Origin: Streptomyces hoynatensis
Lineage (GTDB): Bacteria; Actinomycetota; Actinomycetes; Streptomycetales; Streptomycetaceae
DNA: 56,588 nt
Direction: 5' to 3'
Assembly: GCF_003626535.1 (NCBI RefSeq)
Contig: NZ_RBAL01000030.1
Span: forward strand, 1 to 56,588
Position 1 is the first letter of the stretch, and each line of letters begins with the position of its first letter. This document shows, piece after piece, positions 23,922-32,136 of this stretch. The position numbers were made by a program, and so were the translations under genes. The notes below the pieces were generated by a model. The model did not search any database. It was given only the letters and a program-made list of their open reading frames with translations, and was not told the origin of the DNA.

Positions 23922-24652
23922 CCCAGGACCCCCAGGGCTTCGACCAGGAGCCGGAGGTCCCCGACGCCGAGGCGGCGAATCCCGAGCAGGCGGCCGAGGG
24001 TCAGGCCCCGGAGCCGGGCGGCTCCGAGGCCGCCCCGGCCGGGGACGGCTCCACGGAAGCGCGGCAGCACGAGCAGCAGGCCCACGCCCAGGACCTGCAG
24101 CAGGTGGCGCTGACGGCCCAGCTCGACCAGGCCCGCTCGGCGCTCGCCGAGCGCACCCAGGACCTCCAGCGCCTGCAGGCGGAGTTCCAGAACTACCGCC
24201 GGCGGGTGGAGCGGGACCGGGTCGCCGTCAAGGAGGTGGCCGTGGCCAACCTCCTGACGGAGCTGCTCCCGGTGCTCGACGACATCGGCAGGGCCAGGGA
24301 CCACGGCGAGCTGGTCGGCGGCTTCAAGCAGGTCGCGGAGTCGCTGGAGACGGTGGCGGCGAAGATGGGGCTGATGCAGTTCGGCAAGGAGGGCGAGCCC
24401 TTCGACCCGACGGTGCACGAGGCGCTGATGCACAGCTACTCGCCGGACGTCACGGAGACGACGTGCGTGCAGATTCTTCAGCCCGGGTATCGGATCGGCG
24501 AGCGGACCATCCGCCCGGCGCGGGTCGGCGTGGCCGAGCCGCAGCCGGGAAAGCCCGCCGAACAGGAGGAGAGTGCGCCCGAAAGGGGAGGCCGGGACCG
24601 GGAACCCGACAGGGAAAATGGGGACAACGGCGGTGGCCCGGACGAGGGCTGA
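23918..24652 (+). CDS. grpE: Nucleotide exchange factor GrpE
   Basis: A 244-residue co-chaperone that releases ADP from DnaK. A disordered Glu/Ala/Pro-rich N-terminus (1-50) precedes the long dimerisation coil (about 55-100) with LQAEFQNYRRRVERDR. The beta-domain then contains LLPVLDDIGRARDHGEL, GEPFDPTVHEALMHSYS and GYRIGERTIRPARVGVAEP. The C-terminal 40 residues are a charged extension. Translational coupling to dnaK through GTGA secures stoichiometry. Confidence 0.98.
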
Positions 24653-24685
24653 CGCCGGCGCGGCGGGGAAGGAGGAGCGCCGGGG

Positions 24686-25867
24686 ATGAGTACCAAGGAC
24701 TTCATCGAGAAGGACTACTACAAGGTCCTCGGCGTGCCCAGGGACGCCACCGAGGCGGAGATCAAGAAGGCGTACCGCAAGCTCGCCCGGGAGAACCACC
24801 CGGACGCGAACAAGGGCGACGCGAAGGCCGAGGAGCGGTTCAAGAGCGTCTCCGAGGCGTACGACGTGCTCGGGGACGCCAAGCGCCGCAAGGAGTACGA
24901 CGAGGCGCGCGCGCTGTTCGGGAACGGGGGCTTCCGCCCCGGACCGGGCGGGGCCGGCCAGTTCAACTTCGACTTCGGTGACCTCTTCGGCGGGGCCCAG
25001 CCGCCGAACGGCGGCGCCGGTGGCGCCGGCGGCTTCGGCGGCGGGATAGGGGACGTCTTCGGCGGCCTCTTCAACCGCGGCGGGACCACGGGCAGGGCGG
25101 CGCCGCGGCGCGGCCAGGACATCGAGTCCGAGGTGACGCTCAGCTTCACCGAGGCCGTGTCCGGGGCGACCGTCCCGCTGCGGATGTCCTCCAGCGCGGC
25201 CTGCAAGACCTGTTCCGGCACCGGCGACAAGAACGGCACCCCGCGGGTGTGCCCGACCTGCGTGGGCACCGGGCAGATCAGCCGCGGCGGCGGTGGCGGC
25301 TTCTCGCTCACCGACCCGTGCGTGGACTGCAAGGGCCGCGGCCTGATCGCGCAGGACCCCTGCCCCGTGTGCCGGGGCAGCGGCCGGGCGACCAGCTCGC
25401 GGACCATGCAGGTGCGCATCCCGCCCGGCGTCGACGACGGGCAGCGCATCCGGCTGCGCGGCAAGGGCGCCCCGGGCGAGCGCGGCGGTCCGGGCGGCGA
25501 CCTGTACGTCACCGTGCATGTGGACGCCCACCCCGTTTTCGGGAGGCGAGGTGACAATCTCACCATCTCGGTGCCGGTCTCCTTCCCGGAGGCGGCGCTG
25601 GGTGGTGAGATCAAGGTGCCGACGCTGGGTGGCCCCCCGGTGACGCTGAAGCTGCCGCCGGGCACGCCCGGCGGGCGCGTCATGCGGGCCCGCGGGAAGG
25701 GCGCCGTGCGCAAGGACGGCACGCGGGGCGACCTGCTGGTCACCATCGAGGTGGCCGTCCCACGGGACCTGGGCGACGCGGCACGCAAGGCACTTGAGGA
25801 ATACCGCATGGCGGCGGAGGGCGAGGATCCTCGGGCAGGGCTGTTCGAGGCGGCGAAGGGAGAGTAA
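24686..25867 (+). CDS. dnaJ: Co-chaperone DnaJ
   Basis: A 393-residue Hsp40 of full type. The J domain (9-75) contains the HPD motif (ENHPDANKG). A Gly/Phe-rich region with FNFDFGDLFGG spans about 80-140. A zinc-binding cysteine-rich domain, about 170-235, carries CKTCSGTG, CPTCVGTG, CVDCKGRG and CPVCRGSG. C-terminal substrate-binding beta domains follow. It delivers clients to DnaK and stimulates its ATPase. The start codon follows AAGGAGGAGCG. It is the third gene of the heat-shock operon, with hspR beginning 3 bases after its stop. Confidence 0.99.
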   Translation: MSTKDFIEKDYYKVLGVPRDATEAEIKKAYRKLARENHPDANKGDAKAEERFKSVSEAYDVLGDAKRRKEYDEARALFGNGGFRPGPGGAGQFNFDFGDLFGGAQPPNGGAGGAGGFGGGIGDVFGGLFNRGGTTGRAAPRRGQDIESEVTLSFTEAVSGATVPLRMSSSAACKTCSGTGDKNGTPRVCPTCVGTGQISRGGGGGFSLTDPCVDCKGRGLIAQDPCPVCRGSGRATSSRTMQVRIPPGVDDGQRIRLRGKGAPGERGGPGGDLYVTVHVDAHPVFGRRGDNLTISVPVSFPEAALGGEIKVPTLGGPPVTLKLPPGTPGGRVMRARGKGAVRKDGTRGDLLVTIEVAVPRDLGDAARKALEEYRMAAEGEDPRAGLFEAAKGE

Positions 25868-25870
25868 GCG

Positions 25871-26323
25871 GTGGACGGCCGGCACGGACAGAGCAGCAAC
25901 CCCTACGAACTGACCGATGAAACGCCGGTGTACGTCATCTCCGTCGCGGCTCAGCTCTCCGGGCTGCACCCGCAGACGCTGCGGCAGTACGACCGGCTCG
26001 GCCTGGTCTCCCCGGACCGGACGCCGGGCCGGGGCCGCAGGTACTCGGCGCGGGACATCCAGCTGCTGCGCGAGGTGCAGCGGCTCTCCCAGGACGAGGG
26101 CATCAACCTCGCCGGCATCAAGCGGATCATCGAGCTGGAGACCCAGGTGGCCGCCCTGCAGGCGAAGCTGGGCGAATTGCAGCAGGCCCTGGAGGGCGCG
26201 GCGGTGGCCATGCGCCAGCGCGAGGCGCAGGTGCACGCCTCCTACCGGCGCGACCTGGTGCCCTACCAGGACGTCCGCCAGTCCTCGGCGATCGTGGTCT
26301 GGCGCCCGGACCGGGGCCGTTAG
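25871..26323 (+). CDS. hspR: Heat-shock repressor HspR (MerR-type)
   Basis: A 150-residue MerR-family repressor. The helix-turn-helix covers about 18-85: VYVISVAAQLSGLHPQTLRQ, YDRLGLVSPDRTPGRGRRYS and DIQLLREVQRLSQDEGINLA. It is followed by a coiled coil, VAALQAKLGELQQALEG, and the C-terminal SSAIVVWRPDR end seen in Streptomyces HspR. It binds HAIR operators, here two before dnaK and one before clpB, both visible in this window. The start is GTG. As the last gene of the operon it represses, it closes an autoregulatory loop. Confidence 0.97.
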   Translation: MDGRHGQSSNPYELTDETPVYVISVAAQLSGLHPQTLRQYDRLGLVSPDRTPGRGRRYSARDIQLLREVQRLSQDEGINLAGIKRIIELETQVAALQAKLGELQQALEGAAVAMRQREAQVHASYRRDLVPYQDVRQSSAIVVWRPDRGR

Positions 26324-26445
26324 GCCGCGTCGTCCGGATCTCCGTGTGCCCCCGGGCCCGGGACTCCCGGCCCCGGGGCCGTTCCGTGTCCCGGGACCCC
26401 GGCCGTTCCCGTCGGCTCTTCCCCACTCCCGGCCTTTCCCGTTCC

Positions 26446-26481
26446 GTGGGCCGTTCGTTTCCCGTGGGCCGTTCGTTTCCC
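26446..26481 (+). repeat. Perfect 18-bp tandem duplication upstream of the MerR gene
   Basis: GTGGGCCGTTCGTTTCCC occurs twice in direct succession, followed by diverged CCGTTC-containing units and a short GGCGTCCGG tandem at about 26500-26520. It lies in the non-coding gap after hspR, about 70 bases before the MerR-type promoter. The same gap is GC-rich with CCCGGG-type palindromes that could terminate the hspR transcript. Confidence 0.8.
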
Positions 26482-26551
26482 TCGGGCGTCCGTTCCCCGA
26501 GGCGTCCGGGGCGTCCGGGGCGTTGCCCCGGCGGATGCACGCGCCGGGGGC

Positions 26552-26582
26552 TTGCATCTCCAGCCGCTGGAGGGACCAGTGT
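26552..26582 (+). promoter_or_regulatory. MerR-type promoter with 19-bp spacer and operator dyad
   Basis: TTGCAT (26552-26557) and CAGTGT (26577-26582) are separated by 19 bases that contain the perfect dyad CTCCAG-CCG-CTGGAG. An over-long spacer with the operator inside is the classic arrangement activated by MerR-family proteins through DNA untwisting. The gene's ATG lies 8 bases after the -10 box, implying a leaderless transcript. Confidence 0.7.
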
Positions 26583-26589
26583 CGGGCAC

Positions 26590-27507
26590 ATGAGCGACGA
26601 CGGCCCCGAGCCGCTCAGCATCGGCGAGCTCTCCCGTCGCACCGGCCTCCCGGTGCGCACCATCCGCTACTGGTCGGACCTCGGCCTCCTGCCGCCCGCC
26701 GGGCGCGCCCCCGGCGGCCACCGCAGGTTCGCCGTGGAGTCCGTCGCCAGGCTGGAACTGGTCAGGACCCTCAGGGAACTCGGCATCGGCCTCGCGGATG
26801 TGCGGCGGCTGCTGGCCAGGGAGACCTCCCTGGAGGCCGTCGCCGCCGTCCACCTGGCCGCCCTCGACGCCCGCATCAGGTCCCTGCGGCTGAGCCGCGC
26901 GGTCCTGAGCGCGGTCGTCAGGCGGCGTTTCGGCACCGAGGAGATGACCATGGTGAACCGGCTGGCACGGCAGTCCGCCCAGGAGCGGCGGCGCATCATC
27001 GAGGAGTTCCACCGCGAGGTCTTCGGCGGGCTCGACGCCGACCCGCACCTGTCGGAGCGGCTGCGGCACGTGCCCGCGGACCTGCCGGACGACCCGGCGC
27101 CCGCGCAGGTCGAGGCGTGGGTGGAACTGGCCGAACTGGTCCAGGACCCGGACTTCAGGCGGCGGATGCGGGACATGTTCGAACAGCACGCCGGCGGGCG
27201 GGCCGACGGGGGGCAGGCGGCCGGGCCCGGCGCCCACCGCTGGTTCGCGGCGAAGCTGACCAGGCTGGCCGGCGAGGCGAGGGAGCGCGGGGTGGCCCCC
27301 GGCTCCCCGGAGGCCGGCGAACTCCTCGACCGGCTGCTCGGCGACGCCGACCGGGCCGCCGTGCTGCGCCGGCTGCGCGCCGGCAGCTTCGCGGACGCCG
27401 ACCGTTACCGGCGTCTCGTGGCGACGATCAGGGGCAAGGAGCCGGAGGCCCCGCACGCGGCGGACTTCGACTGGCTCATCGCCGCGTTGACAGCCCGGCT
27501 TCCGTGA
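26590..27507 (+). CDS. MerR-family transcriptional regulator
   Basis: A 305-residue regulator. The MerR helix-turn-helix occupies about 9-75 (LSIGELSRRTGLPVRTIRYW, DLGLLPPAGRAPGGHRRFA). A long coiled linker helix and a C-terminal all-helical domain (about 140-300) have no recognised ligand motif. The start is set by the promoter at -8, so translation is probably leaderless; I see no Shine-Dalgarno. The dyad in that promoter suggests autoregulation. The inducer is unknown. The end overlaps the convergent SDR gene by 32 bases, and the SDR may be a functional partner or simply a neighbour. Confidence 0.85.
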   Translation: MSDDGPEPLSIGELSRRTGLPVRTIRYWSDLGLLPPAGRAPGGHRRFAVESVARLELVRTLRELGIGLADVRRLLARETSLEAVAAVHLAALDARIRSLRLSRAVLSAVVRRRFGTEEMTMVNRLARQSAQERRRIIEEFHREVFGGLDADPHLSERLRHVPADLPDDPAPAQVEAWVELAELVQDPDFRRRMRDMFEQHAGGRADGGQAAGPGAHRWFAAKLTRLAGEARERGVAPGSPEAGELLDRLLGDADRAAVLRRLRAGSFADADRYRRLVATIRGKEPEAPHAADFDWLIAALTARLP

Positions 27508-28363
27508 GTTCGGCGGACAGCCGCCACAGCTCCCTGGCCAGGCGCGGGTCGCTGGCCGCGGCGCTCCGGCCGACCAGGGCCGGGGCGCCGTACCGCTCCC
27601 CGAGGCCGCCCGGCCCCACGTAGCCCCCGCCGGGCAGGTCCTGCACGGCGGCGAACAGGAGGGGCCAGGCCCCGGCCTCGTCGCTGCTGAGCACGAGCCG
27701 CCCGGCCGTCGCGGCCACCAGGGACATCACCGGGCCCAGGCGCCGGTTCAGGTTCGTCGCGACGGCCCCCGGGTGGGCGGCGAGGGCGCGGACGCGGGAG
27801 CCCTCGGCGTTGAGGCGGCGCTGAAGTTCCAGCGTGAACAGCAGGTTGGCCAGCTTGGACTGGGCGTACGCGGCCTGCGGGCGGTAGACGCGGCGGTCGA
27901 AGGACAGGTCGGTCAGGTCCAGGGAGCCGCGCCGGTGGGCGTTCGAGGCGACGGTGACCACCCGGTCGGTCACCCGGGGCAGCAGCAGGCAGGTGAGCGC
28001 GAAGTGCCCGAGGTGGTTGGTGCCGATGTGCAGTTCGAATCCGTCCGCGGTCCGCTGCCGGGGCGCGTGGGCCACGCCCGCGTTGTTGATCAGCACGTCG
28101 AACGGCCGCTCGCCCCAGTCGGTGGCGAAGCGGCGCACGGAGGCGAGGTCGGCCAGGTCCAGCCGCCTGACCTCCACCTCCGCCGTGGTCCTGTGCTCGA
28201 TGTCCGCGGCGGCCGCCCGGCCGCGCGCCGGGTCGCGCACGGCCAGGACGACGCGGGCGCCGACGGCGGCCAGCGCGCGGGCGGTGACGAGTCCGAGGCC
28301 GCTGTTGGCGCCCGTGATGACGAAGGTGCGCCCGGCCTGGGACGCCAGCTCGGGAGTGCTCAC
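27476..28363 (-). CDS. Short-chain dehydrogenase/reductase (SDR)
   Basis: A 295-residue NAD(P)-dependent oxidoreductase. The nucleotide site is FVITGANSGLGLV (about 14-26) and the structural motif NNAGVAH. The catalytic Tyr/Lys pair is in YAQSKLANLLF and the preceding Ser in VTVASNAHRRG. The sequence style (TGANSGLG, YAQSK) fits the retinol-dehydrogenase-like subgroup often called WWOX/RDH-like; the substrate cannot be predicted. The start ATG follows GAGGCGGC. It is convergent with the MerR gene, overlapping its 3' end, and is monocistronic. Confidence 0.9.
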   Translation of the reverse strand: MSTPELASQAGRTFVITGANSGLGLVTARALAAVGARVVLAVRDPARGRAAAADIEHRTTAEVEVRRLDLADLASVRRFATDWGERPFDVLINNAGVAHAPRQRTADGFELHIGTNHLGHFALTCLLLPRVTDRVVTVASNAHRRGSLDLTDLSFDRRVYRPQAAYAQSKLANLLFTLELQRRLNAEGSRVRALAAHPGAVATNLNRRLGPVMSLVAATAGRLVLSSDEAGAWPLLFAAVQDLPGGGYVGPGGLGERYGAPALVGRSAAASDPRLARELWRLSAELTEAGLSTRR

Positions 28364-28546
28364 GCCGCCTCAGCGTAGGCACTGCGCGGGCCGCGGCCCG
28401 GTTTTGCCACGACGCGCCCGGGTGGGGAGCGCGAACTCCGCGCGGCCGGCCCCCCGGGGAACACGGGGGCGGTGGGGCGGTGAGGTGGCGGGCGGGCGGC
28501 GGTGGGGTGGCGGGTGCAGGCGGCGGTGGGCCGCGGCCTGCTGCCG

Positions 28547-30097
28547 TCAGGCGGGGCGGCAGAGCAGCGGGTTGTCCATCTCGGCGCAGGGGCGCTGACT
28601 GGGGGAACGGATGATGTCCTTGCCCACCCCGTCCGTCAGGTAGCGCAGGAAACCGGCGGCGAGCGAGTCGGTGGGCGGGTCGCCGTAGCTGTAGGCGTAC
28701 TCGGTCTCCCAGAACGGGTAGGCCCCCTGGACCGCCGCTTCGAGGGTCGCCGCGTTCCCGCCGATGCGCAGGAGCCGCAGGCCGTCGTGGGCGGTGGCGG
28801 CGCCGAGCTCGGCGTAGCCGATGGCGCCCGGGGTGCTCGCCACCTCGTCGAGGACGTCGGGCGTCTCGTTCTCCTCGCAGCGGACGACGTCTCCCGCCGC
28901 CCCCGCGCCCAGGGTCTCGCAGTCGTCCGAGGTGGCGGTGATGGGCTCCCGGAAGCCGAGGACGTGCCTCTCGAAGGTGCGCCTGGTGCCCGAGTCGATG
29001 CCGCGGCTGACCAGGCGCACGGGCTGGTCCGGCCCGCCGGCCTCCGCCCAGTTCCCGAGGGTCCCCTCGTACAGGGCCCTGATCTGGTCGAGGGTCAGGT
29101 CGAGGACGCCGATGTCCTCGTTGACGACGAGGGTGAACAGCGAGAAGGCGACGGGGCGGGGCAGCAGCCGCGTGAAGCCGTCCTCCTTGGGGCCGTCGGA
29201 GAAGGCGAGCATGGCGGGCCCGTCGGGTCCCGCCTGCTCGCCCGCGCGGTTCAGCTCCTCCAGGCCCTCGCCGCTGGCCCGGGTCTCGACGTCGATGTGG
29301 GCGTCGGTGCACGTCTCCTCGTAGCCGGCGGCGGCCGCCTCGAGGACCGGCCGGAACGCGGTGGACCCGGTGAGGGTGAGGCTGCCGCTCGCGCAGTCGC
29401 CGGGCGCGGCCCGGGCCTCCTCCCGGCCGTTCAGGGAGAAGAGCAGCTGGGCGACGAGCAGCACGACCAGGAAGCAGATCAGCGCGGCGGCCGGCCGGGA
29501 AATCCCGGTGTGGCTCTCGGTCTTCCTGATGGTTCCGCTGCCCACGCCACCCTTGACCCCGCCGACGACGTGCGGGTCGGCGAACGGTCGGCCGGGCGGC
29601 GTGGTCACGGCCGGGTCGCGCTCCAGCGCGGCGAGCACCTTGTAGTGGGCCGAGCGGTTGAGCGGGACCTTCGGCAGGAGGATGGCGTTGTCCCGCACCC
29701 GCATGCCGTGCTCGCCCTCGAAGCACGGGCGCAGGAACTCGTGGCTGAGCTCGGTGACCACCGCGCCGGCCACCCGGCGGCCGGGGAAGTCGACGCGGAT
29801 GCCTATGTCGTCGGCGCCGAGGGCCGCGTAGTCCTGCTCGTCGATCAGGGTGGCGCCCACGTTCTCGATGCGGAGCAGCACGAACGAGGGGTCGACCAGG
29901 CGCCCGCCCCCGGTGCGCCGCAGCTGCTGGAGGGCTCCCGCGTAGGCGGAATGCACCTCGTCCGAGGCCGTGGTGTCCATCTGGACCCGGTAGCCGAGGC
30001 GTTTGCGGCCGACGAAGACGAACTCCCACAGGGCCGCGGCGATCGGTATCGCCACGCCGAGTACGGCGAGGACCACATCCCAGCGCAGAAAGTCCAC
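28547..30097 (-). CDS. Membrane-tethered PstS-like solute-binding protein with N-terminal extra domain
   Basis: A 516-residue protein of unusual layout. A short hydrophobic N-terminus (VVLAVLGVAIPIAAALWEFVF) is followed by an about 170-residue soluble region of no known family. A central membrane helix (about 206-224, ALICFLVVLLVAQLLF) then leads to a PBP-like domain of the phosphate-binding type: LTLTGSTAFRPVLEAAA, DGPAMLAFSDGPK, SRGIDSGTRRTFERHV and TPGAIGYAEL. No phosphate-permease genes adjoin, so sensing or scavenging of an anion rather than classic uptake is possible. The ligand is inferred only from family resemblance. Confidence 0.78.
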   Translation of the reverse strand: MDFLRWDVVLAVLGVAIPIAAALWEFVFVGRKRLGYRVQMDTTASDEVHSAYAGALQQLRRTGGGRLVDPSFVLLRIENVGATLIDEQDYAALGADDIGIRVDFPGRRVAGAVVTELSHEFLRPCFEGEHGMRVRDNAILLPKVPLNRSAHYKVLAALERDPAVTTPPGRPFADPHVVGGVKGGVGSGTIRKTESHTGISRPAAALICFLVVLLVAQLLFSLNGREEARAAPGDCASGSLTLTGSTAFRPVLEAAAAGYEETCTDAHIDVETRASGEGLEELNRAGEQAGPDGPAMLAFSDGPKEDGFTRLLPRPVAFSLFTLVVNEDIGVLDLTLDQIRALYEGTLGNWAEAGGPDQPVRLVSRGIDSGTRRTFERHVLGFREPITATSDDCETLGAGAAGDVVRCEENETPDVLDEVASTPGAIGYAELGAATAHDGLRLLRIGGNAATLEAAVQGAYPFWETEYAYSYGDPPTDSLAAGFLRYLTDGVGKDIIRSPSQRPCAEMDNPLLCRPA

Positions 30098-30208
30098 GGC
30101 CCTCCACCCCCTCGGCGAACCGCCCCTCCGGAAACCGCCGCTCCGGAGTCAAACGTATGTCCACGCACGGCGGTTGACGGCGGGCGGCGGAGAGACTTCC
30201 CCGAGAGT

Positions 30209-31276
30209 TCATCGGGGGTTGGCGGGGGCGGCGGGGCGCGCCGGGGCGGCGCCCGGCAGGGGCGTGGCGGGCACCGCGGGGCGGGCGCCCGGCGTGGGGA
30301 GACGGGCGGCGCGCTGCCCGGCGAGCACGCTGACGAGCACCAGGGCCAGCCCGGCGAGCTGCCAGGGGCTGAGCGTCTGGCCGAGCACCAGCAGTCCGGC
30401 CAGGGTGGCGACGATCGGGTTCACCAGGCCGAGGAACGACACCGACGAGGCGGGCAGCCGCTCTATGCCGCGGAACCACAGGCCGTAGGCCAGGGCGGTG
30501 CCGACCAGGCCGAGGTAGGCGTAGCCCGCGGCGTTCCCCGCGTCCAGGGCGGGGGGCGCGCCCTCGGTGGCGAGCGCCAGGGGCGCGAGCACGAGCCCGC
30601 CCGCGGTGAGCTGCCAGCCGGTGAGGGCGAGCAGCGAGACCCCGGCCGGGCGGCCCCACCGCTTGGCCAGCACGACGGCGAGCGCCATCAGCGCGGTGGC
30701 GAGCAGCATCGCCGCCACGCCCGCCGGGTCGACCGCCACGTCGGAGCGCAGGACCAGCAGCGCCACGCCCAGGAGGCCGAGCAGCCCGGCGAGCAGCGTG
30801 CCGGGTGCGGGCCGCACCCGCAGCACGCCGGCCCCGAAGGCGGCCACCAGCAGCGGGGACACGGCGCCGACGGTGGAGGCGACGCCGCCCGGGAGGCGGT
30901 AGGCGCCGAAGAAGAGCAGCGGGAAGAAGGCCCCGAAGTTGAGCAGGCCGAGCAGGGCCGCCTTCCCCCACCAGGCGCCGCGCGGCAGCCGCCGGGTGAC
31001 GGCGAGCAGCAGCAGGCCGGCGGGCAGCGCGCGCAGCGCCGCGGCCAGCATCGGGCGGCCGGGCGGAAGCAGCTCGGTGGTGACCACGTAGGTGGTGCCC
31101 CAGGAGGCGGGGCCGAGGGCGGCGAGCGCCGCCACCACGGGGCGCCGGGCGGCGAGGGCGGACAGCGCGGACAGGGGGGACAGGGCGGACAGGGGGGACC
31201 GGAGGGAGGGGGCGGAAGGAAGGGAAGGGACGGAAGGGATGGAAGGGGCGGAAGGGACGGGCAGGGAGCGGGGCAT
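30209..31276 (-). CDS. EamA/DMT-family exporter
   Basis: A 355-residue inner-membrane protein with about ten helices in two EamA repeats (for example ALAALGPASWGTTYVVTTEL and VNPIVATLAGLLVLGQTLSPWQLAG), a drug/metabolite exporter-type fold. ATG at 31276 was chosen for its GAGAGGAAC site; a start nine codons upstream lacks one. Residues 3-40 are a Pro/Ser/Leu repeat (PSLPSAP, SALSPLSALSAL) encoded by a purine/pyrimidine-biased tandem repeat. The gene diverges from a MarR regulator, the classic arrangement for a regulated efflux pump. The substrate is unknown. Confidence 0.9.
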   Translation of the reverse strand: MPRSLPVPSAPSIPSVPSLPSAPSLRSPLSALSPLSALSALAARRPVVAALAALGPASWGTTYVVTTELLPPGRPMLAAALRALPAGLLLLAVTRRLPRGAWWGKAALLGLLNFGAFFPLLFFGAYRLPGGVASTVGAVSPLLVAAFGAGVLRVRPAPGTLLAGLLGLLGVALLVLRSDVAVDPAGVAAMLLATALMALAVVLAKRWGRPAGVSLLALTGWQLTAGGLVLAPLALATEGAPPALDAGNAAGYAYLGLVGTALAYGLWFRGIERLPASSVSFLGLVNPIVATLAGLLVLGQTLSPWQLAGLALVLVSVLAGQRAARLPTPGARPAVPATPLPGAAPARPAAPANPR

Positions 31277-31340
31277 CGGGGTTCCTCTCGCTCGTTTCGG
31301 CATTGAGCTTCTCAGCTCTCGCTTTCTCGTCTCTCGTTTT

Positions 31341-31404
31341 CTTAGCGTTGAGAGAATACTGCCGCTAAGATGGGGGGAACGTCAAGTATCTGAACGTTGA
31401 GAGA
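31341..31404. promoter_or_regulatory. Operator candidates between EamA exporter and MarR genes
   Basis: CTTAGCG (31341-31347) and CGCTAAG (31363-31369) form a perfect 7-bp inverted repeat. The 9-mer GTTGAGAGA occurs at 31347-31355 and again at 31396-31404, 15 bases before the MarR start. Such repeats in a divergent intergenic region suit MarR autoregulation and co-control of the exporter. Confidence 0.5.
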
Positions 31405-31419
31405 GCAGAGGGTGAGGCG

Positions 31420-32019
31420 ATGGGCGGTCCCGGCAGCGAGCCGAACGTCCCGGAGAACGGCCAGGGCGGCGGGGCGGAGGACGGCCAGGGGAGCGCGGGC
31501 GATGCCATGGACGAGCTGCGCGGGCAGTGGGCGCGCGAGCGGCCCGACCTGGACGGGCTCGGCGCGATGGCCCTGGTCGGCCGGATCAACCGCGCCTCCC
31601 ACCTGCTCGCCAAGGGCATGCGCCCGGTCTTCGCCCAGTTCGGCCTGGAATCACAGGAGTTCGACGTGCTCGCCACGCTCCGGCGGGCCGGCGCCCCGCA
31701 CGAGCTGACGCCGGGCGGGCTGCTCAGGTCCGCGATGGTGACCTCGGGCGCCATCACCAACCGGCTGGACAAGCTGGAGCGCAAGGGCCTGGTCGAGCGG
31801 CGCCCGGACCCGGACGACCGCCGGGTGATCAGGGTCCGGCTGACCCCGCGGGGCCTGGAGCTGATCGACCGGGTCGTCGGCCTGCACATCGCCAACGAGG
31901 AGCGGATGCTGGAGGCCCTCGGCGAGGAGGACCGGCGGGCCCTGGACCGGGCGCTGCGCCGCCTGCTCGTCTCCCTCGGCGACACCCACCTGGGCTCGGA
32001 GGGCGGCAAGGGGCGCTGA
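31420..32019 (+). CDS. MarR-family transcriptional regulator
   Basis: A 199-residue regulator. A Gly/Asn/Glu-rich N-terminal tail (1-30) precedes the MarR domain: the dimer helix around LLAKGMRPVFAQFGLE, then FDVLATLRRAG, MVTSGAITNRLDKLERKGLV and the wing RRPDPDDRRVIRVRLTPRG. It probably represses the divergent EamA exporter and itself through the repeats in the shared intergenic region. The ligand is unknown. An internal ATG at codon 30 (MDELRGQW) would remove the low-complexity tail and is a plausible alternative start. Confidence 0.92.
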   Translation: MGGPGSEPNVPENGQGGGAEDGQGSAGDAMDELRGQWARERPDLDGLGAMALVGRINRASHLLAKGMRPVFAQFGLESQEFDVLATLRRAGAPHELTPGGLLRSAMVTSGAITNRLDKLERKGLVERRPDPDDRRVIRVRLTPRGLELIDRVVGLHIANEERMLEALGEEDRRALDRALRRLLVSLGDTHLGSEGGKGR

Positions 32020-32136
32020 GGGGCGCGCGGGGCGCGGGGCGCGCGGCGGCGGTTGCGCCGGGCGTACGTCAGCGGGGGCCGGGCCGTCCGGCAAGCGAGC
32101 GCCGGGGCGGGCCTCAGCGGCGGGCGGGGCGGTACG

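Noticed and set aside
27405..30971. Minus-strand frame of about 1190 codons
   Set aside because: It is out of frame with the SDR, PstS-like and exporter genes, which have recognisable domains. Its translation is Arg/Pro/Gly-rich without any domain.
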